NCBI GenBank assembly: GCA_000406005.1
Contig: ASZN01000130.1
Coordinates: 1-8,081, forward strand
Reading direction: 5' to 3'
Origin: Candidatus Poribacteria bacterium WGA-3G
GTDB lineage: Bacteria; Poribacteria; WGA-4E; WGA-3G
Length of the DNA: 8,081 nt
In this document: piece by piece, positions 5,789-8,081 of the stretch
Position numbering within the stretch: the stretch's first letter is position 1
Layout of the letters: every line of letters begins with the position of its first letter
The notes under the pieces: model-generated
The model's database searches: none
Told to the model about the DNA's origin: nothing
What the model saw: the letters and a program-made list of their open reading frames with translations, nothing else
Made by a program: the position numbers and the translations under genes

Positions 5789-6607
5789 CTAAAACCTTTT
5801 GCGTAGAACAATAGCGCCGGAGGTCGTGCCTGTCAACATATCCGTTTTAATATCTATATCAAACATTCGGGTTTGTGTTTGTGCTGCTGTACTTTCTAAA
5901 CGTGCATTGATGCGTTTCGTTGTGATCCGCGCCTCCACGGCACTAATAACGTGATTGAGAATCGCCAAGCCCAAAAAGAATCTTGCGCGCTCAAAGGTAT
6001 CGTTGGCTTGTTGCCGCAATTCAAAAGCCTCCAATCGTTGTTTTGAACCGATACCTTTATCCTCAATATCGCCATGTCTCTCATTTTTCAGGTCCGGGTC
6101 AATATCAGCCCAGTACCACTTACCGGTGCGTGTGCGTGTCGCCTCAGAATCGTAGGGATGATTCCACGTTTCATATTGTGAAGCGTGTTCAAAATCCTCT
6201 ATAGGGTCCCAATCTTCAAAGGACCCTGCCCCGATAAAGACGACATGCTCTCTGACGATAGCACGATAATCGTCGCGTGTGTTTGAAGCGGAGTTTCTTA
6301 GAATAAAGACGGTTGTGAGGAAACCGACCTCTGCTGCGGTGTAAAGATAACCGTACTTCGCCCCCGTATAGAGTTGCCCCATACCGGGGATAACAAGCGA
6401 ATAGAGGAACGCCTCGTTTGGAGATTTCCGAGGCTGTAGCACTTGACCTGCCGTTACGGATTCATTCGCCAATGTCCGGTTGCCGAGAGTGGACTCCAGA
6501 TAGAAAGCCGTGAACGGCTCCGCTTGAAAAACATCAGATGCCAAGCAGACACCAGACGATAAACTTAATAGTAGCACAAATATCAGAATTTTAGTGGTAA
6601 ATCTCAC
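5789..6607 (-). CDS. DUF5683-like exported membrane-associated protein
   Basis: A 272-residue protein starting at GTG (6607), chosen because a G-G-A-A-G-G-A Shine-Dalgarno lies 8 bases upstream in the 14-bp gap after the PorV-like gene. Residues 1-23 form a signal peptide (M-R-F-T-T-K, hydrophobic core, C-L-A cleavage site). A hydrophobic segment at about 63-105 contains S-P-N-E-A-F-L-Y-S-L-V-I-P-G-M-G-Q-L-Y-T, the P-G-x-G-Q-x-Y hallmark of DUF5683 proteins of Bacteroidetes and relatives. A second hydrophobic helix lies at about 208-228 (F-F-L-G-L-A-I-L-N-H-V). The region between (about 110-205) is polar, rich in D, E and W, and probably periplasmic. The chain ends K-R-F; a terminal aromatic is common in outer-membrane proteins. 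The biochemical function of the family is unknown to me. Placement directly after an outer-membrane beta-barrel gene suggests an envelope role. Family call fairly firm, function open. Confidence 0.75.
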   Translation of the reverse strand: MRFTTKILIFVLLLSLSSGVCLASDVFQAEPFTAFYLESTLGNRTLANESVTAGQVLQPRKSPNEAFLYSLVIPGMGQLYTGAKYGYLYTAAEVGFLTTVFILRNSASNTRDDYRAIVREHVVFIGAGSFEDWDPIEDFEHASQYETWNHPYDSEATRTRTGKWYWADIDPDLKNERHGDIEDKGIGSKQRLEAFELRQQANDTFERARFFLGLAILNHVISAVEARITTKRINARLESTAAQTQTRMFDIDIKTDMLTGTTSGAIVLRKRF

Positions 6608-6621
6608 GTTTGGTGTCCTTC

Positions 6622-7746
6622 CTAAAAGAAGATGATTCCGGTCACTTCAATGAGCCGTTGATTGTTGGGACCGAAGCTCGGACCGTAACTTAGATCAAGA
6701 TTGAATACGGATATTTTCACGCCGATACCACCGGTAACATGGTCCATCAGATTCGGTAGGTTAATACCGGGTTCGACCTTATAACCGACCCGAAGTGCGA
6801 GAATATTAACGAGCCAGTATTCCAGACCGATATTCTTTTGGAGATGCCGCCATTCAAACGCTCGGATACCGACACCGCGATCCGAAAGCAGCTGCTCTCT
6901 TGTCAGTTTTTCTTCCCTTTCAGCGTTGAGGCGTTCTAAGTCAACTGCCAATGCGTCTTCATTTTCTCTCAGTTTATCAACATAAGCAGTGACACCACTG
7001 ACGAAGCGGAGGTGGTTATATCGATCACGGTAAAGGCTTATAGACGTACCGACCCGAAGGAGTCGGGGTAACGGATCGGCTTGGTTTTCATCAATAAATG
7101 AGATACCCGGTCCGACGTTCTGAATTGCGACACCGATGGTCGTCGGAACAGGTTCAAATGGGAGGAGATATTGCGCTCCCAAATCGACGGCATAAGAACT
7201 CCCGTTCTCGCGTCCGAGTACCATCCGAATTATTTTTCCGTTGATGCCTGCCGATAAAGACTCCGTAACCCGGTCTGCGTAAGAGAGTGTGAGTGCGAAG
7301 TTCGTGCCGAGACTCTCCTCACGCAGTACATCTGGCGAATCCGTTGTAACGGCAATCGTACCCTGTCCTTGCATCTGGAGTGTTGCGCCGACGGTTCCGA
7401 AATCGCCGAGTGGCATCGCACCGGAGAGGAAGGTATAATATAACCCTTCACCGGCTTCACCGAAAGGTGCACTGTAATCCGAGTAGAACATTGAGGCTTG
7501 TGCCGCTTTTTGACCGGAACGGAGTCTGCTTTCTGGCATGTTTGCGAGACCGCTCGGATTCCAGAGCGACGTTGTCACATCACCCGACATTGCATAAAAT
7601 GCGTCGCCGAGTGCTCTTGCCCGTGCCCCGCCCCCGAGGTTCAATATCTGCGCGCCTGTCCGTCCAGGTCCCGCGAGCACCGAGCTCGGAAGCGAGAGAA
7701 CAAGCAGTAAAAGTAGTATAAAGGTTTTGCGGGTAAAAAAGTACAC
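6622..7746 (-). CDS. PorV/PorQ-family outer-membrane beta-barrel protein
   Basis: A 374-residue protein beginning at GTG (7746), with an A-G-A-G-G-A-G Shine-Dalgarno about 10 bases upstream. Residues 1-25 are a signal peptide (basic start, L-L-L-L-L core, S-V-L-A cleavage). The mature start carries the family hallmark at about 38-68: G-G-G-A-R-A-R-A-L-G-D-A-F, then S-L-W-N-P-S-G-L-A. The rest has alternating beta-strand patterns and ends in I-I-F-F, a terminal aromatic typical of outer-membrane barrels. Family members are FadL-like barrels; PorV in Bacteroidetes shuttles type IX secretion cargo, but many paralogues in other phyla have no assigned job, and no other type IX gene is visible here. 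Odd: a charged, probably helical insert at about 255-290 (rich in E, R, K, L) interrupts the strand pattern and may be an extracellular or periplasmic extension. First gene of the operon with the DUF5683 gene (14-bp gap) and the lyase. Confidence 0.88.
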   Translation of the reverse strand: MYFFTRKTFILLLLLVLSLPSSVLAGPGRTGAQILNLGGGARARALGDAFYAMSGDVTTSLWNPSGLANMPESRLRSGQKAAQASMFYSDYSAPFGEAGEGLYYTFLSGAMPLGDFGTVGATLQMQGQGTIAVTTDSPDVLREESLGTNFALTLSYADRVTESLSAGINGKIIRMVLGRENGSSYAVDLGAQYLLPFEPVPTTIGVAIQNVGPGISFIDENQADPLPRLLRVGTSISLYRDRYNHLRFVSGVTAYVDKLRENEDALAVDLERLNAEREEKLTREQLLSDRGVGIRAFEWRHLQKNIGLEYWLVNILALRVGYKVEPGINLPNLMDHVTGGIGVKISVFNLDLSYGPSFGPNNQRLIEVTGIIFF

Positions 7747-7957
7747 TGCGTTTTAACTCCTCTTTTCTATTAAAACTTAATTCTGTATCTGTTTTCGTTC
7801 GTCTTGCGCTACTCTTAATATAATAACGCAATTGACCTTAATAACGCAAATCGCTTTAATCCGTTTACTTCTATCATAACTTCCGAACAATGAAAACAAA
7901 ATTTCATTAATACACATTGTATCTATTTCGTGTACGTGATACGATAAATGTATACAG
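7747..7957. other. Non-coding upstream region of the envelope operon
   Basis: About 210 bp of AT-rich sequence between the PorV-like gene and the mobile element at the right edge. It contains the Shine-Dalgarno of the PorV-like gene, a candidate promoter and an 18-bp-period direct repeat. An open frame on the minus strand from 7989 has no recognisable family signature, starts inside the mobile element and is not called. Confidence 0.6.
7820..7849 (-). promoter_or_regulatory. Candidate promoter of the PorV-like operon, with direct repeats
   Basis: On the minus strand TTGCGT (7844-7849) is separated by 18 bases from TATTAT (7820-7825), a 5-of-6 match to the -10 consensus; the -35 is poor (3 of 6), so an activator would be plausible. 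The 11-mer TAATAACGCAA (plus strand) occurs at 7821-7831 and again at 7839-7849, a period of 18 bp overlapping both boxes, which may be a regulator binding site. The transcript leader would be roughly 65-70 bases. Confidence 0.35.
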
Positions 7958-8080
7958 TAGGACTTACGCAGCGCACTCTTTTGTAGCATAGGCTGTTAGC
8001 CTGTGTCCTGAGAACGTCTCGGTCTCTTCAGAGTTTACTCGCTAACGGAGCGTCATATCGTCAAAAGTGCGTAAGTCCTA
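7958..8080. mobile_element. MITE-like element with 13-bp terminal inverted repeats and TA ends
   Basis: The ends 7958-7970 (T-A-G-G-A-C-T-T-A-C-G-C-A) and 8068-8080 are perfect reverse complements. Similarity continues inward (C-T-T-T-T-G) if a 7-base insertion in the left arm (7971-7977) is allowed, giving an imperfect 19-bp repeat. Both outer ends are TA, which suits an element whose target site is TA, as for IS630/Tc1-type transposases. At about 120 bp it encodes nothing and would need a transposase in trans. Inside is a hairpin with an 8-bp stem (7987-7994 and 7998-8005) and GTT loop. The window ends one base after the element, so the right flank is unseen. Family assignment is inferred from the TA ends alone. 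Confidence 0.7.
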
Positions 8081-8081
8081 T

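Noticed and set aside
5770..5811. 14-residue N-terminal extension of the lyase
   Set aside because: It would overlap the end of the DUF5683 gene and ignores the strong Shine-Dalgarno at 5775-5782; family N-termini begin near the chosen Met.
7777..7989. 70-codon minus-strand open frame upstream of the PorV-like gene
   Set aside because: It begins inside the MITE-like element and covers the AT-rich promoter region; there is no domain and no convincing ribosome site.
1..8081. CRISPR array, tRNA or rRNA genes
   Set aside because: I saw no regularly spaced repeats of CRISPR type and no cloverleaf or rRNA-like segments while reading both strands; the only tandem repeats are the two microduplications and the paired 11-mer.

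Overview
The window reads as bacterial chromosome, densely coded and almost entirely transcribed leftward (minus strand). The exception is the 3' part of a restriction-modification gene that enters from the left edge on the plus strand. No single gene fixes the taxon. However, a PorV/PorQ-type outer-membrane protein, a DUF5683 membrane-associated protein, a divergent DapA-family lyase, a type ISP R-M enzyme and decayed TA modules of the HicB and PIN kinds together suggest the FCB side of the tree, with Candidatus Poribacteria or a relative as my best guess. This is inference from gene repertoire, not a database result.

Left region (1-2310): the C-terminal half of a single-chain type ISP restriction-modification enzyme (adenine methyltransferase core plus target-recognition/C-terminal domain) ends at 1842. 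It converges on a solitary hicB-type antitoxin gene (1901-2227) that has no hicA beside it. An 11-bp-stem hairpin lies between hicB and the next gene.

Middle region (2310-4830): a full-length NFACT/RqcH gene (ribosome-associated quality control, alanine tailing) is preceded by what was once a PIN-domain toxin-antitoxin pair. The small antitoxin-like gene is intact and has a strong Shine-Dalgarno. The PIN gene is broken by two separate perfect tandem microduplications, of 13 bp and 7 bp, each shifting the frame. Removing one copy of each restores an open PIN protein of about 165 residues. A sigma70-like promoter with a 17-bp spacer sits at its 5' end.

Right region (4831-7746): a compact three-gene minus-strand operon encodes a PorV/PorQ-like outer-membrane protein, a DUF5683 protein and a DapA/NanA-superfamily lyase with non-canonical active-site residues. 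The gaps are 14 and 19 bp.

Right edge (7747-8081): a non-coding stretch holds a possible promoter for the operon, an 18-bp-period direct repeat, and then a short element ending exactly at the window edge. That element is about 120 bp, has 13-bp perfect terminal inverted repeats and TA at both ends, and lacks a transposase, so it looks like a MITE.

I do not see a clearly new multi-gene system. The most unusual things are the double-microduplication inactivation of the PIN toxin, the parallel loss of both toxins while both antitoxins remain open, and the pairing of the envelope proteins with an atypical aldolase-family enzyme.
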